Positions 16,328 through 26,153 of a DNA stretch of 64,000 nucleotides are shown piece by piece. Each line of letters starts with the position of its first letter. Position 1 is the first letter of the stretch. The DNA comes from SVTX01 sp045612105. GTDB lineage: Bacteria > Bacillota > Clostridia > Oscillospirales > CAG-272. A program made the translations under genes and the position numbers. The notes beneath the pieces are model-generated. The model was not told where the DNA came from, did not search any database, and saw only the letters and a list, made by a program, of their open reading frames with translations. The stretch lies in contig JAZKYL010000153.1 of NCBI GenBank assembly GCA_045612105.1, positions 15,987 to 79,986 on the forward strand. The letters run 5' to 3'.

Positions 16328-18835
16328 TTAGCATATCTCTTCAAAAGTGAGTCGGTATGCGGTACCGTATCCTGTGTTCCAGTTGGTTCCCACAACGTAG
16401 ACTACGTTATCTACGATATTTATACTTTCCGGCTCGACGTTGTCGGGCAGGGATACCTCGATGGTTCTGACAAGATTAGCATTCCAATCGTATATCCTTA
16501 TCTCCGAGGAATATCCGTTCTGTGAGGAACGGATGAAATAGATTCCTTGAGCATCACAGAAAACTCCTTGAGAAAGCGAGCCGGGCATTTCCACCGAAAC
16601 GCTCTTTTCAAGCTCCATATTTCCGCTCCAGATGTCGATTACTTCTCCGCTCCATTCACCCGAGGCGTATTTATCAAGCTCGGGGAAATAACCCATAGCA
16701 AAGAAGGGCTTTTCGAGGTCTGCGGTCTGGGTTATCTGCAAAGTATTTGGATCTACTAATGAATAGCGATAATAATGTCCGTCGGGTGACTGACAGTGAG
16801 TAACCACCAGCTTTCCAAGCTTTGGATTATAGGTTATATTGTTGGCATGATCAAGGGCGAGGACGTCGCTCTCCTTAACTATTTTTCCCGTCTTGTCTAT
16901 AACCATTATCCGCGCGTTTTCATAGTTTCCCTCAAGCTTTCTTATTCCGGCTACGTAATAATAAGTTCCGTCGAAATATCCACCCTGAATGATGTAATAA
17001 TTTATATCCGAGCACTGGAACGCAAAAAGCTCCTCACCGTGCGCAATATAACTCTTACCCGCCTCAAGCTTATGAATATTCGTCATTTTTTCGAAATCCT
17101 CTTCGTTGCCGTTAAGTATGCCTTTATTGGAAAAGCTGCTGCCGTAATAGTAATAGCTCTCGCCATCCTCAAGCAGATATGATATCTCGTCTATAGTGTC
17201 AAGCACCGCAACGTAGGCCACGTCAATAGTATATGCTCCCGAAGTCAAAAGCATAAAATATATTTCTTGAGTCGATTCGACAGTATAGTTCTTGCCTTCG
17301 GGTATCTTTGCAAGAGCAACCTTCCATCCGCCCATAGTCGAGTCGCCGACAATTGCACCAATATCCTTGTAAAGCGGTCTTCCAGGCTGATCAGCCTCTT
17401 CTCCGTTATTTTTCGAGCTCACGTTAAAGGTGAAGCTTCCGCCTTCGGCTCGGTATTTAATCGCAACGTAATTTCCCGTAGCATATTTGTCTGCAGTCCA
17501 AGTGCCCGCGCCGGAGCCACCGGTCAGATTAAGATGACCAGCAGACGTGCCTGTAAAACGGTTATAAAGCGTAAGACTTCCATTATCAATCTGTAATTTT
17601 GAAATTTCAGCATTAAAGCAATCCATACTACCAAGAGTTGAATACCAATTCACACTGTCCGGCATGCTTATGCTCTTAACCGCTTTACCGCAAAGCAAAC
17701 AATTTATTTCTGACTTGTTTCCGTTCGTATTTTCTGTGGCAAAGTATGATTCGGGGTGAACTACGCAAGTGTTGTCATTTGTATATCGCTCTATACTGTT
17801 GGTTCTATCAACAGACCACTCGTATCTTTCCGCACTCACGATCTCACCGACCTCGCTGAGCTGATCAAAGAAAGCAATATACGCTATATCCATATAGTCA
17901 CTCAAATCAAATCTAGGTTCCCATTTGTCACCGTTGAGTATTCCCTGGGAGCCGACAATCGGGCGAAGCTGTAAAAATCTCCAAGTATAGCTGCCATCAC
18001 TGTTCTGAACAAAATACGTATTGGAATCTCCGATGCACTTTTCAGCGTCAATAACGATATAGTGCCATTGATTATCCTCGGATACTTTAATTGATATATT
18101 CTGTCCTTCGCTTTCAAGAATACCGACAGTTCCTCCGTAAAAGGTTATATGCTGTGAGTTGTTACCGTTTTCGCCTATACGGAGCTTAATAGCCATATAC
18201 CTTCCGCTGTTAATACTTTGTCCGCTGAGAAGATTTATTCCCATCCAACCGCTTGCGTTAAGCTTCATATTGTCCATGCGGACAAAACTCTCTCCTCCCT
18301 CGCTCTTCAAGGTAAGATCAATATCACCTACTACCGCCTTACTGCTTTCCGCCAACACCTCTGCAGGAAGATACCCTTCAATGCTTGCAGATACTCCATA
18401 GTTTTTCATGACGTGACCGCAAGAGCAGGCATAAGAGTATTCACCGTTAATTATAACAACGGAATAAGTATGATAGTGAACCGGAGGAGTCACGGTTTCG
18501 GTCGCGGTACTTTCTTCGCTTTCGCTATTTTCCGTGTCACCGCCAAAGTTTTTATTTACAAGGTAGTATCTTAAAAGATTGAGATCGTGCAAACGAACTG
18601 TGTCGTTGCCATCCATATCAGCATTAGAATTTATCTCGACTGATGAAATTCCTGTATCATAGTTCAGGTTGGCGAGATATTTTCGCACTAAGATAAGGTC
18701 TTTACTGTCTACTGCTCCATCACCGTTTGCATCTCCGTTGAGCGTTTCGCTATTTACTGCTAAAATACCAATCGTTAAAGCAATTAAAACAAGGAAAATT
18801 GACAACAAAGCGCATAAAATCTGTGTTTTTTTCAT
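16328..18835 (-). CDS. Secreted dockerin-containing multidomain protein
   Basis: An 836-residue protein with a signal peptide (about 1-29). It carries an N-terminal type I dockerin-like pair of calcium loops (DANGDGAVDSKDL and NADMDGNDTVRLHDL, residues about 33-98) and a Ser/Thr/Glu linker. Two jelly-roll-like modules follow (about 130-330 and 350-520) and then a C-terminal repetitive beta domain that reads like a propeller (about 540-830). No catalytic glycosidase motif is recognised. One module (YMDIAYIAFFDQLSEVG) resembles modules of the giant lipoprotein at 37608. The ATG at 18835 is preferred because the upstream start at 18877 lies inside a terminator hairpin. The dockerin suggests docking to a cohesin-bearing scaffold, none of which is in the window. 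Confidence 0.82.
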   Translation of the reverse strand: MKKTQILCALLSIFLVLIALTIGILAVNSETLNGDANGDGAVDSKDLILVRKYLANLNYDTGISSVEINSNADMDGNDTVRLHDLNLLRYYLVNKNFGGDTENSESEESTATETVTPPVHYHTYSVVIINGEYSYACSCGHVMKNYGVSASIEGYLPAEVLAESSKAVVGDIDLTLKSEGGESFVRMDNMKLNASGWMGINLLSGQSINSGRYMAIKLRIGENGNNSQHITFYGGTVGILESEGQNISIKVSEDNQWHYIVIDAEKCIGDSNTYFVQNSDGSYTWRFLQLRPIVGSQGILNGDKWEPRFDLSDYMDIAYIAFFDQLSEVGEIVSAERYEWSVDRTNSIERYTNDNTCVVHPESYFATENTNGNKSEINCLLCGKAVKSISMPDSVNWYSTLGSMDCFNAEISKLQIDNGSLTLYNRFTGTSAGHLNLTGGSGAGTWTADKYATGNYVAIKYRAEGGSFTFNVSSKNNGEEADQPGRPLYKDIGAIVGDSTMGGWKVALAKIPEGKNYTVESTQEIYFMLLTSGAYTIDVAYVAVLDTIDEISYLLEDGESYYYYGSSFSNKGILNGNEEDFEKMTNIHKLEAGKSYIAHGEELFAFQCSDINYYIIQGGYFDGTYYYVAGIRKLEGNYENARIMVIDKTGKIVKESDVLALDHANNITYNPKLGKLVVTHCQSPDGHYYRYSLVDPNTLQITQTADLEKPFFAMGYFPELDKYASGEWSGEVIDIWSGNMELEKSVSVEMPGSLSQGVFCDAQGIYFIRSSQNGYSSEIRIYDWNANLVRTIEVSLPDNVEPESINIVDNVVYVVGTNWNTGYGTAYRLTFEEIC

Positions 18836-18864
18836 TACCTTTTTATCCCCAAAAATAGTCGGTC

Positions 18865-18891
18865 GAAGCCTTTTCATCGTGAAAAGGCTTC
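18865..18891 (-). terminator. Hairpin terminator after the hexapeptide transferase gene
   Basis: A perfect 12-bp stem GAAGCCTTTTCA / TGAAAAGGCTTC with a TCG loop, followed on the minus strand by GACCGACTATTTTT. It separates the mutS2-side transcript from the dockerin gene. Confidence 0.7.
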
Positions 18892-18907
18892 ACTTGTTGC
18901 TTTTTTG

Positions 18908-19576
18908 TTATATTCTCTTAACAACTTCCCCTTGCTTTTTATATATCGAGCCCTCGGGGACCACTCCTCTCACAGAGGAGAGTGGGTAAACAGAGGAATT
19001 TCTACCGATGACGGTTCCGGGATTAAGCACCGAGCCACAACCGACCTCTACAAAGTCGCCAAGCATCGCTCCCACCTTTTTTCTTCCGGTCTCGATCTTC
19101 TCACCGTCATAGTTCTTTATAACTACGAGAGTTTTATCGCTCTTGACGTTACTGGTGATCGAGCCTGCGCCCATATGAGATTTATAGCCTAAAATACTGT
19201 CACCGACGTAGTTATAGTGAGGTACCTGCACGTTATCAAAAATTATGCAGTTTTTAAGCTCTGTGGAGTTACCAACTACGCAGTTCTCACCAACAAGCAC
19301 GCTGCCGCGAATGAACGCGCCCGGTCTCACCTCGGTATTATGACCGATAATGCAAGGACCCTCGATATAATTGTTGGGATATATCTTCGCGCTCTTTGAG
19401 ATCCAGACGTTTTCACCTGTCTTTTCGTAAAGAGTGGGATCAAGTGTCTCACCAAGACCAACTATCATTTCTTTAATTCCCGCAAGGGCTTCCCAAGGAT
19501 AGGTGAATCCTTCGAGATAGCCTTTTGCTTGAGTGTGTGTCAGATCGTAAAGATCGGTAATTTTGATATTAGACAT
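18908..19576 (-). CDS. Left-handed beta-helix hexapeptide-repeat protein (GlmU C-domain-like)
   Basis: A 222-residue protein. After an N-terminal helical segment it carries hexapeptide repeats (IGHNTEVRPGAFIRGSVLVG, VVGNSTELKNCIIF, GAGSITSNVKSDK) of the trimeric beta-helix seen in sugar-nucleotide acyltransferases and pyrophosphorylases. The N-terminal uridylyltransferase domain of GlmU is absent, so it is not full GlmU. It could acetylate a sugar or act as a nucleotidyltransferase-like partner; the substrate is unknown. AGGAG lies 7 nt before the ATG. It is downstream of mutS2 by 20 bp and probably in the same transcript. Confidence 0.8.
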   Translation of the reverse strand: MSNIKITDLYDLTHTQAKGYLEGFTYPWEALAGIKEMIVGLGETLDPTLYEKTGENVWISKSAKIYPNNYIEGPCIIGHNTEVRPGAFIRGSVLVGENCVVGNSTELKNCIIFDNVQVPHYNYVGDSILGYKSHMGAGSITSNVKSDKTLVVIKNYDGEKIETGRKKVGAMLGDFVEVGCGSVLNPGTVIGRNSSVYPLSSVRGVVPEGSIYKKQGEVVKRI

Positions 19577-19596
19577 AGTTTTTCTCCTAATATAAT

Positions 19597-21987
19597 TTAT
19601 TTTAATTCAACGATAGTAACACCGCCGTCACCCTCTCCGAACTGACCTATTCGGAAGCTGGATATACGCTTGTCTCCTTTGAGGAACTTCCAAAGGGCGG
19701 TTTTCAGCGCACCTGTTCCCTTTCCGTGGATAAGTCTGACACATCTGATATTCGCTAAGGTCGCCTCATCGAAGTATTTATCAACCGCCAGCCAAGCCTC
19801 ATCACCCGTCATACCGCGAAGATCGATCTCATCCTTGAAGGTAGTGACTCGGGAGACCGTATATGAGGAAGCTTTGATCTTTTTATCACCGCTTATGACC
19901 TTAGGCTCGTTTTCCTTCAAGCGGAGATTCTTGATATTGACTCTCGTCTGCAAAATGCCCGCCTGAACTCTCACATTGCCTGACTTATCGGGGTCCTCGA
20001 GCAAGGTTGCGTCGCTTCCAAGGGTTACGATAGTTACCTCGTCGCCCTTTTTCAGCTTTCTCGGCAGAACGTAATTCTCATCGACCTTCGGCTTCTCGAC
20101 GGGGTCGAATTTTTCGGAATTCTCTCTCCAGTGATCTCTGACAGCCCGTCTTGCTCTGTCAAGCTCGTCGCCGAGTCTATCGGATTCCTTTGCCTTGCGC
20201 ACTTTATCCATCTGCTCCATAATGAAGTCGCTGGATGCTTTTGCGCTTGTCACCATTGAGACAGCTTTTTGTCTTGCCTTTTCAAGCTCACGCTCACTCT
20301 CGGTAAGTCTTTCTTTTATCTTTTTTTCGGATTCCTGCTTGAATCTTTCGTAATCTGCCCTCATTTGCTCGGTCTCCTCGCGCGCTTTGTCCATTTCAAG
20401 ACGGCTGCACTCAAGCTGACCGATTATATCCTCAAACTTTCTGTTATCGGTACTGATATAGTTTTCAGCGTTATTGATGATCTCCTTGGACAATCCCAGT
20501 TTCTCAGAAATCGCGAAAGCATTGGATTTACCAGGAGTTCCGATTATCAGCTTATATGTGGGCTTCAGGGTCTCGACGTCGAATTCGCAGGAAGCGTTGC
20601 AAACTCCCTCTGTGTCAAGCGCGTAAGCCTTCAGCTCGGCATAGTGGGTGGTCGCCGCGCACATAGCGCCCTTACTTCTAACATAATCGATAATAGAAAC
20701 CGCAAGCGCCGCGCCCTCTACGGGGTCGGTTCCAACTCCCAACTCGTCGAAAAGCACCAGAGAACGGTCATTTACCGAGTCCATAAAGGAAACGATATTT
20801 ACCATATGCGACGAAAAAGTAGAAGGCGACTGCTCGATACTCTGCTCGTCTCCAATATCAACGAGAACGTTATCGCATACCGTAACCACGCTACCCTCGT
20901 CCGCGGGAATGTGAAGCCCTGCCTGGGTCATAAGAATGAACAAGCCAAGGGTCTTAAGAGTTACTGTCTTACCGCCGGTATTAGGACCGGTAATTATCAT
21001 AGTATCGTAGCCCTCGCCAAGTCTCACGTTGATCGGCACTACTCTGTCCTTATCGATAAGGGGGTGTCTCGCGCGCTTTAATTCAACGGTTCTTTCCTCT
21101 GTCACTGTGGGGGCAGACGCGTTCATCGCTATGGACATCTGGGCGCAGGCAAAGGCAAACGCCAGCTCGGTGATATTTCTGTAATTGAGCCAAATAGCGT
21201 CGGAGCTTTCCGCAACCTGTGCTGAGAGAGCCGAAAGGATCTTTTCGATCTCGTGCTGTTCCTTTGATTCGAGGACGCGCAGCTCGTTGTTGGCTTCCAC
21301 CACCGCCACGGGCTCTACGAATATAGTTGCGCCCGAAGACGAGGTGTCGTGAATAAGTCCTTTGACCTCATTCTTGCACTCTGCTTTAACAGGGATAACG
21401 TATCTGCCGTTACGCATGGTTACGATGTTTTCCTGCAGGTATTTAGCGTGTGAGCCTCCCTGAACGTATTTTTGCAGAGTTTCTTTTATTTTATTGTTGG
21501 TAATTCTTATCTGTCTGCGAATATTTGCCAGCGTATCGGATGCCTCATCGGCGATAAGCTCTTCAGAGATTATTGATCGGCTTATCTTTTCCTCAAGGGT
21601 TCTGTGAGGCATAAGGCGGTCGAATATCTCGTCAAGCACCGTGTCAAAAAGATGGTTGCCGTGGCAGTAGTCGTAAAGCATTCTTGCGGTACGCAAAACC
21701 GAAGCGATAGCAAGCAGCTCACCCGGTGAGAGTGTAGCTCCCTTGTCAGCTCTTTCGCAGGACTCCGACACGTCCTTGACCATACCAAACGAGGGCATTC
21801 CCTTCGCATCGCACAGCCTTCTGGCATCGGTAGTTCTTCTCTGCTTCTTTAATACCGTCTCGATATCGTCTGAAGGTACAAGAAGCTTTGCTGACATTTT
21901 CGAGCCCTCTGTGGGGGCATAGGTTGCCAGCATTTCACAGATCTTATCAAATTCAAGTGAATGTAATGTTTTTTCGTTAAAGCTCAT
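19597..21987 (-). CDS. mutS2: Endonuclease MutS2
   Basis: A 796-residue MutS-family ATPase without the mismatch-recognition domains. It has Walker A in ITGPNTGGKTVTLKT, the D-E motif in LVLFDELGVGTDP, a long coiled-coil region (about 510-630), and a C-terminal Smr endonuclease domain (IDLRGMTGDEA...VRLIHGKGTGALK). In Bacillota MutS2 acts in suppression of recombination and, in B. subtilis, in rescue of collided ribosomes. The ATG is 1 nt after the dxs stop, so translation is coupled. Confidence 0.96.
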   Translation of the reverse strand: MSFNEKTLHSLEFDKICEMLATYAPTEGSKMSAKLLVPSDDIETVLKKQRRTTDARRLCDAKGMPSFGMVKDVSESCERADKGATLSPGELLAIASVLRTARMLYDYCHGNHLFDTVLDEIFDRLMPHRTLEEKISRSIISEELIADEASDTLANIRRQIRITNNKIKETLQKYVQGGSHAKYLQENIVTMRNGRYVIPVKAECKNEVKGLIHDTSSSGATIFVEPVAVVEANNELRVLESKEQHEIEKILSALSAQVAESSDAIWLNYRNITELAFAFACAQMSIAMNASAPTVTEERTVELKRARHPLIDKDRVVPINVRLGEGYDTMIITGPNTGGKTVTLKTLGLFILMTQAGLHIPADEGSVVTVCDNVLVDIGDEQSIEQSPSTFSSHMVNIVSFMDSVNDRSLVLFDELGVGTDPVEGAALAVSIIDYVRSKGAMCAATTHYAELKAYALDTEGVCNASCEFDVETLKPTYKLIIGTPGKSNAFAISEKLGLSKEIINNAENYISTDNRKFEDIIGQLECSRLEMDKAREETEQMRADYERFKQESEKKIKERLTESERELEKARQKAVSMVTSAKASSDFIMEQMDKVRKAKESDRLGDELDRARRAVRDHWRENSEKFDPVEKPKVDENYVLPRKLKKGDEVTIVTLGSDATLLEDPDKSGNVRVQAGILQTRVNIKNLRLKENEPKVISGDKKIKASSYTVSRVTTFKDEIDLRGMTGDEAWLAVDKYFDEATLANIRCVRLIHGKGTGALKTALWKFLKGDKRISSFRIGQFGEGDGGVTIVELK

Positions 21988-21988
21988 T

Positions 21989-23893
21989 TCAATTATAAAT
22001 AATCGTATTCTCTTTTATTTTTTCTTTAATTCCATTGGCAAGGGATATATGATCCAGACCTGCCGCCTCAAGATAATTCTCTCCCGCTTTTCTCATAATG
22101 AAGGGATCTCTTATGGCGAAAATTTCGTGTCCAATTCCGTTAACAAAGCCCTTTTTACGCAAATGCTCCCAAAGGGTCATTCCAAAACCGCCGTTTTCGA
22201 TCTCTTCTTCAACAAAAAACAGATTTTGGGGCTTTATTTCAGTGATCATACTTCCTATATCTTCGGCAAGAGCATCATAAGGAGCGATATACTCGCAAAG
22301 CAATATTCCTACGTCAACACCGCACTCACAAAGCAACTTTTTCGCTTTCAGACACTCTACTGCAATGCGTCCGTGAGTAATAATAAGATTCTTCGGCATT
22401 TGATCAATCGAAAAATCACGTCTCACTCCGATTATTTCGTTTTTTTCGCGATAAAAAGCATTTATGACCGCTTCGTTCTCGCCACCTGCGGGATAACGAA
22501 TAAGTGATGGGCAATCACTCGCCAAAGATCCCTTCAACGATAAGCGAAGCCCGTCGTAGGTCACGGGGGTATAAATATTTATTCCCGGGATATGTGAAGT
22601 AAATGCTACGTCGAAGATTCCGTGGTGAGTCGCCCCGTCGGCATTATTAAATCCCACTCTGTCAACGCAAAACACCATAGGAAGCTTTTGAAGCGCCACG
22701 TCGTGTATCATCTGGTCGTAGCTTCTCTGCAAAAACGACGAATAGACGGCAAACACCGGCTTATATCCATTTGCCGCAAGACCAGCTCCAAAGGTGACCG
22801 CGTGTTCCTCGGCAATTCCAACGTCAAAAAATCTTTCGGGAAACTCTGAAGCAAATCCGTCAAGTCCGGTCCCCGAGCTCATAGCGGCGGTGATAGCGCA
22901 TATTTTGTTGTCCTCACGGGCAAGATTACATAGCTCGTTACCCATTTCCTTGGAAAAGCTGCTTTCGCTTATTGGGGCATCTAACGGGCGAAGTCCGTGA
23001 TACTTATCGGGATTTTCCTCGGCAAGAGCATATCCTTTACCTTTTTTTGTCTTCAAATGAACAAGAACGCTCTCACCCGCTCCCTTGGCCGCTTCAAGCA
23101 GAGATTCAACGTCACGGTAATCATTTCCGTTGGCAGGTCCGAGATAATAAAGCCCCATATCCTCGAAATAATTACTTCCGTAAAGCTTATTCTTCAAGGA
23201 CTTTTTAGCATCTCTGATCTTACAGAAGGTCCAGTTACCAATAAGCGGTATTTTTTTTATAAACGAGACAGTCGCTTTCTTTGCCTTGAAATACCCTCTC
23301 TTTCGGCGAAGCTTAGCGATGCTCATTGCAAACCTGCCGATATTCTTTGAGATAGACATCTCGTTTTCATTAAGGATTATGATAAGCTTAAGATCCTTTT
23401 CGCAGTTGTTCAGAGCCTCGTGGATCATTCCTCCCGTAAAGGCACCGTCACCAAACACTACAACAGTATATGCGTCACTGCCCGAAAGCTTATCGGACAA
23501 TGCAAAACCAAGTCCGGCAGAAAGCGACGTGGAGCTATGACCCGCGCCGAAGCAATCGTATTCGCTCTCGTCTCGATTTGTAAACCCGGTAATGCCGCCT
23601 GCGCGACGTAAGGTATCGAATTTTTCATATCTTCCGGTCAAAAGCTTATGTGTATAGCTCTGATGACCTACGTCAAATATTATATGATCCTTCGGGCAAT
23701 CAAATACCCTGTGTATGGCAACGGTCAACTCAACCACACCAAGATTTGATGCCAGATGTCCGCCGTTTTTCTCGGTAGTAGAAACGATCTTTTCACGTAT
23801 TTCCGCACAAAGATCGCCGATTTCGGTCTCATTAAGTTTTTTAAGATCCTCGGGAGAATTCACTCTGCCGAGAAATTTGTATTCACTTTCCAC
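21989..23893 (-). CDS. dxs: 1-deoxy-D-xylulose-5-phosphate synthase
   Basis: A 634-residue thiamine-diphosphate enzyme that condenses pyruvate and glyceraldehyde 3-phosphate in the first step of the MEP isoprenoid pathway. Visible motifs are GGHLASNLGVVELT, the ThDP motif GDGAFTGGMIHEALNN, LNENEMSIS, and the transketolase-type FCVDRVGFNNADGATHHG. The start is GTG at 23893, set by AGGAGG 7 nt upstream. Next to mutS2 and the hexapeptide protein in one transcript. Confidence 0.96.
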   Translation of the reverse strand: MESEYKFLGRVNSPEDLKKLNETEIGDLCAEIREKIVSTTEKNGGHLASNLGVVELTVAIHRVFDCPKDHIIFDVGHQSYTHKLLTGRYEKFDTLRRAGGITGFTNRDESEYDCFGAGHSSTSLSAGLGFALSDKLSGSDAYTVVVFGDGAFTGGMIHEALNNCEKDLKLIIILNENEMSISKNIGRFAMSIAKLRRKRGYFKAKKATVSFIKKIPLIGNWTFCKIRDAKKSLKNKLYGSNYFEDMGLYYLGPANGNDYRDVESLLEAAKGAGESVLVHLKTKKGKGYALAEENPDKYHGLRPLDAPISESSFSKEMGNELCNLAREDNKICAITAAMSSGTGLDGFASEFPERFFDVGIAEEHAVTFGAGLAANGYKPVFAVYSSFLQRSYDQMIHDVALQKLPMVFCVDRVGFNNADGATHHGIFDVAFTSHIPGINIYTPVTYDGLRLSLKGSLASDCPSLIRYPAGGENEAVINAFYREKNEIIGVRRDFSIDQMPKNLIITHGRIAVECLKAKKLLCECGVDVGILLCEYIAPYDALAEDIGSMITEIKPQNLFFVEEEIENGGFGMTLWEHLRKKGFVNGIGHEIFAIRDPFIMRKAGENYLEAAGLDHISLANGIKEKIKENTIIYN

Positions 23894-23933
23894 GAGCGAT
23901 CCTCCTTTCGATAAAATAAATAATATTTATATT

Positions 23934-23962
23934 ATTATATCACTTTTCATTTAAATTGTAAA
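23934..23962 (-). promoter_or_regulatory. sigma-A promoter of dxs-mutS2
   Basis: On the minus strand TTTACA (23962-23957), a 17-bp spacer and TATAAT (23939-23934), about 40 bp before the GTG start. Confidence 0.75.
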
Positions 23963-23989
23963 GAGGTTTCTAGAATAATCAAAAAAATA

Positions 23990-24017
23990 CTAAAAAAGGT
24001 TGGGTTGCCCCAACCTT
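23990..24017 (-). terminator. Terminator after the small lipoprotein gene
   Basis: A 9-bp stem AAGGTTGGG / CCCAACCTT with a TTGC loop at 23996-24017. On the minus strand it is followed by a run of T. Confidence 0.85.
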
Positions 24018-24027
24018 CTTTATGTAA

Positions 24028-24435
24028 TTACTTTGCAGCCTTAACAGCATTCTTGTGACCAAACCAGATCATATTTCCGGACTGCTTGATCTCGTAATCG
24101 CTCTCTTTTTCCTTGTCCTTGTTCTCGGTAAAGTACTTTTCTACGCCTTCCCAAGCGGTAGCAGCTGCATCCTTATCCTCGTAGTAAATAACAACTACTG
24201 CCTCAGTAGCATCTTCCTTATTTACACCGGTTACAACGGTCTCAACACCCTTACCTGCCCAAACAAACGCAAGAAGTCCTATACCATCAAGCTTTTCAGC
24301 AGCATATCCGTTCTTTTCAAGAGCTTCTTTAGCCTTATCGGGATCGGAGTTAGGACCGCCGCAGGATACCAGTGCGAAGCACATCATAACAGCAATGAGA
24401 GAAAGAGCAATGACTCTAATGATAGATTTTTTCAT
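24028..24435 (-). CDS. Small predicted lipoprotein of unknown function
   Basis: A 135-residue protein with a typical lipoprotein signal: basic MKKS, a hydrophobic core, and lipobox LVSC followed by GG. The mature part (about 110 residues) is Lys/Glu/Ala-rich with DPDKAKEALEKNGY and a beta segment EAVVVIYYEDKDAA, reminiscent of small stress- or envelope-associated lipoproteins. The ATG at 24435 follows AAAGGAG with a 10-nt spacer; the longer reading frame upstream overlaps the promoter. A strong promoter and terminator make it a stand-alone gene. Confidence 0.8.
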   Translation of the reverse strand: MKKSIIRVIALSLIAVMMCFALVSCGGPNSDPDKAKEALEKNGYAAEKLDGIGLLAFVWAGKGVETVVTGVNKEDATEAVVVIYYEDKDAAATAWEGVEKYFTENKDKEKESDYEIKQSGNMIWFGHKNAVKAAK

Positions 24436-24469
24436 GTCAAAAAATCTCCTTTCTGAAATTGGTACTATA

Positions 24470-24498
24470 ATTATATAATTTTTTGAAAGATTTGTCAA
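24470..24498 (-). promoter_or_regulatory. sigma-A promoter of the small lipoprotein
   Basis: On the minus strand a perfect TTGACA (24498-24493), a 17-bp spacer and a perfect TATAAT (24475-24470). Confidence 0.8.
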
Positions 24499-24534
24499 GG
24501 GATTTTTCACAAAAAAATCACAAAGCTGTCAAAT

Positions 24535-26130
24535 TTAAGATTTGTTAAGGAATTTAACCTTTACTTTAAAATACACTTGTAGCATAAGCAATCCCGCAAT
24601 ATATACGGCGCATAAAACCACAAAAAGATTTCCCAAAACGGAATATAATGTAACGTTATTTCTCAAATAAACGTTGGAAACAACATAGCCTCGTTCAAGC
24701 GCGTCAAGCTCCTCCACAACATTACCCATAGGATCGATTATTGACGAAACTCCCGTATTTGCGGAACGCACCACATATCTTCCACTCTCAATAGCACGGA
24801 GACGGGACTGACCGTTATGCATATCAAGAGCCGCGCTGTCGCTGAACCATGAGTCATTGGTAGAGATCGCAATTATCTCGGCTCCGTTATCAAGTGCTCC
24901 CAGAATTACCGATTCATAAATTGAATCAAAGCAGACGCCGCAACCAACTTTTCCGATATCGGTGTCAAGCACCACGCATTCCTCACCTGCCATAAGATCG
25001 TCATCAAGCATTCCAACGTTAGCGAGCGGAGGAATCAAAAACATTACGATATCACGCATAGGCACAAACTCGCCAAACGGAACAAGCCTTTGCTTGGAAT
25101 AAACTGCCTCACCTATGCTTCCGTCGGGTCTTATCTCGATCATAGAGTTTGAAAGATTAGTCGTTCCATCATTTTTTGTAAAAGCGGAAACGATTATCGT
25201 CACGCCGTTTTCTTTGGCAAGAGTGGTAACGAAACTTGTAAGATCTTTGTTTTCAAGCAAAACGTAAGGCAGTGCGGTTTCGGGCCAGACAACAAGGTCT
25301 GCTCCGTCATTTGCTGCACTTTCGGTGAGATCGGTATAAATCTCAAGAGTATTTTCAAGACTGTTTGAATCCCATTTATCACTTGAAGAGATATTTCCCT
25401 GCGCCGCCGCTACGCGACAAAGTCTTCCATCGGTCTCATTATAGGTGAGAGTTACTAACGTACCAAGTGCTAAATTAAGACAGAAAAGACCGACGGCAAC
25501 AGTCGAAGCGCTCTTGCGGAAATCCTTATGAAGTATTACCATAGCTAAGCAGAAGTTGACCGCCAGTATGACAAAGGTCACAAAATACGATCCGAAAAGC
25601 GCGGAGCTGCGGACAAACAGAGGGACGTCAATCTGACCGAGCGGTATTCTTCCCCACGGAACTCCCCACCAGCCGATAGTCTGCCACCACTCGGCGACAA
25701 CCCACACGGCAGCACCTAAGAACGGCAAGAAAAATCTGTGTTTTTTTACAAATTCGCATTTAGTCGCCGCGCCGAACAAAAGGAATGCCAAACCGCTCCA
25801 AAGAGCCTGAAACAGAGAAAGTCCAAAGCAAGCGACTACCACGACCACCAAGGATGCGGCATTGTTAAGTCCCGCGAAATCCAACGGGTACATATAGAAG
25901 AACCAATGGAACGTTACGATGTAGTAGCTCCAGAAAAACAATAATCCTCTGCCGTAGAATTTTCGCAGCTTAGCCCCCTCCTGGGCAGACCATAAAAGTG
26001 CTATCGCCGCAGGGATAAATGATATCCACTGTAAAAATCCCAAAGACGTAAAAACCAACGGGAGCGACGACAAAAGACCGCTTAAAATCAGCATCAGCGG
26101 TATTTTTCTTTTTAAAAGAAATTCTTTCAT
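24535..26130 (-). CDS. lnt: Lnt, apolipoprotein N-acyltransferase
   Basis: A 531-residue polytopic protein with about six N-terminal membrane helices, an extracytoplasmic nitrilase-superfamily domain (about 230-490) and a final helix. The nitrilase triad is visible: Glu in VVWPETALP, Lys in YSKQRLVPFGEFVP, and Cys in GCGVCFDSIYE. The conserved AEWWQTIGWWGVPWG region of Lnt precedes it. It would add the N-terminal third acyl chain to lipoproteins, the step after Lgt and signal peptidase II. The ATG at 26130 lies 9 nt after AAGGAG; the ATG at 26136 is too close to it. Confidence 0.92.
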   Translation of the reverse strand: MKEFLLKRKIPLMLILSGLLSSLPLVFTSLGFLQWISFIPAAIALLWSAQEGAKLRKFYGRGLLFFWSYYIVTFHWFFYMYPLDFAGLNNAASLVVVVVACFGLSLFQALWSGLAFLLFGAATKCEFVKKHRFFLPFLGAAVWVVAEWWQTIGWWGVPWGRIPLGQIDVPLFVRSSALFGSYFVTFVILAVNFCLAMVILHKDFRKSASTVAVGLFCLNLALGTLVTLTYNETDGRLCRVAAAQGNISSSDKWDSNSLENTLEIYTDLTESAANDGADLVVWPETALPYVLLENKDLTSFVTTLAKENGVTIIVSAFTKNDGTTNLSNSMIEIRPDGSIGEAVYSKQRLVPFGEFVPMRDIVMFLIPPLANVGMLDDDLMAGEECVVLDTDIGKVGCGVCFDSIYESVILGALDNGAEIIAISTNDSWFSDSAALDMHNGQSRLRAIESGRYVVRSANTGVSSIIDPMGNVVEELDALERGYVVSNVYLRNNVTLYSVLGNLFVVLCAVYIAGLLMLQVYFKVKVKFLNKS

Positions 26131-26153
26131 TATCATAGGCTCCTTTTGGTGAT

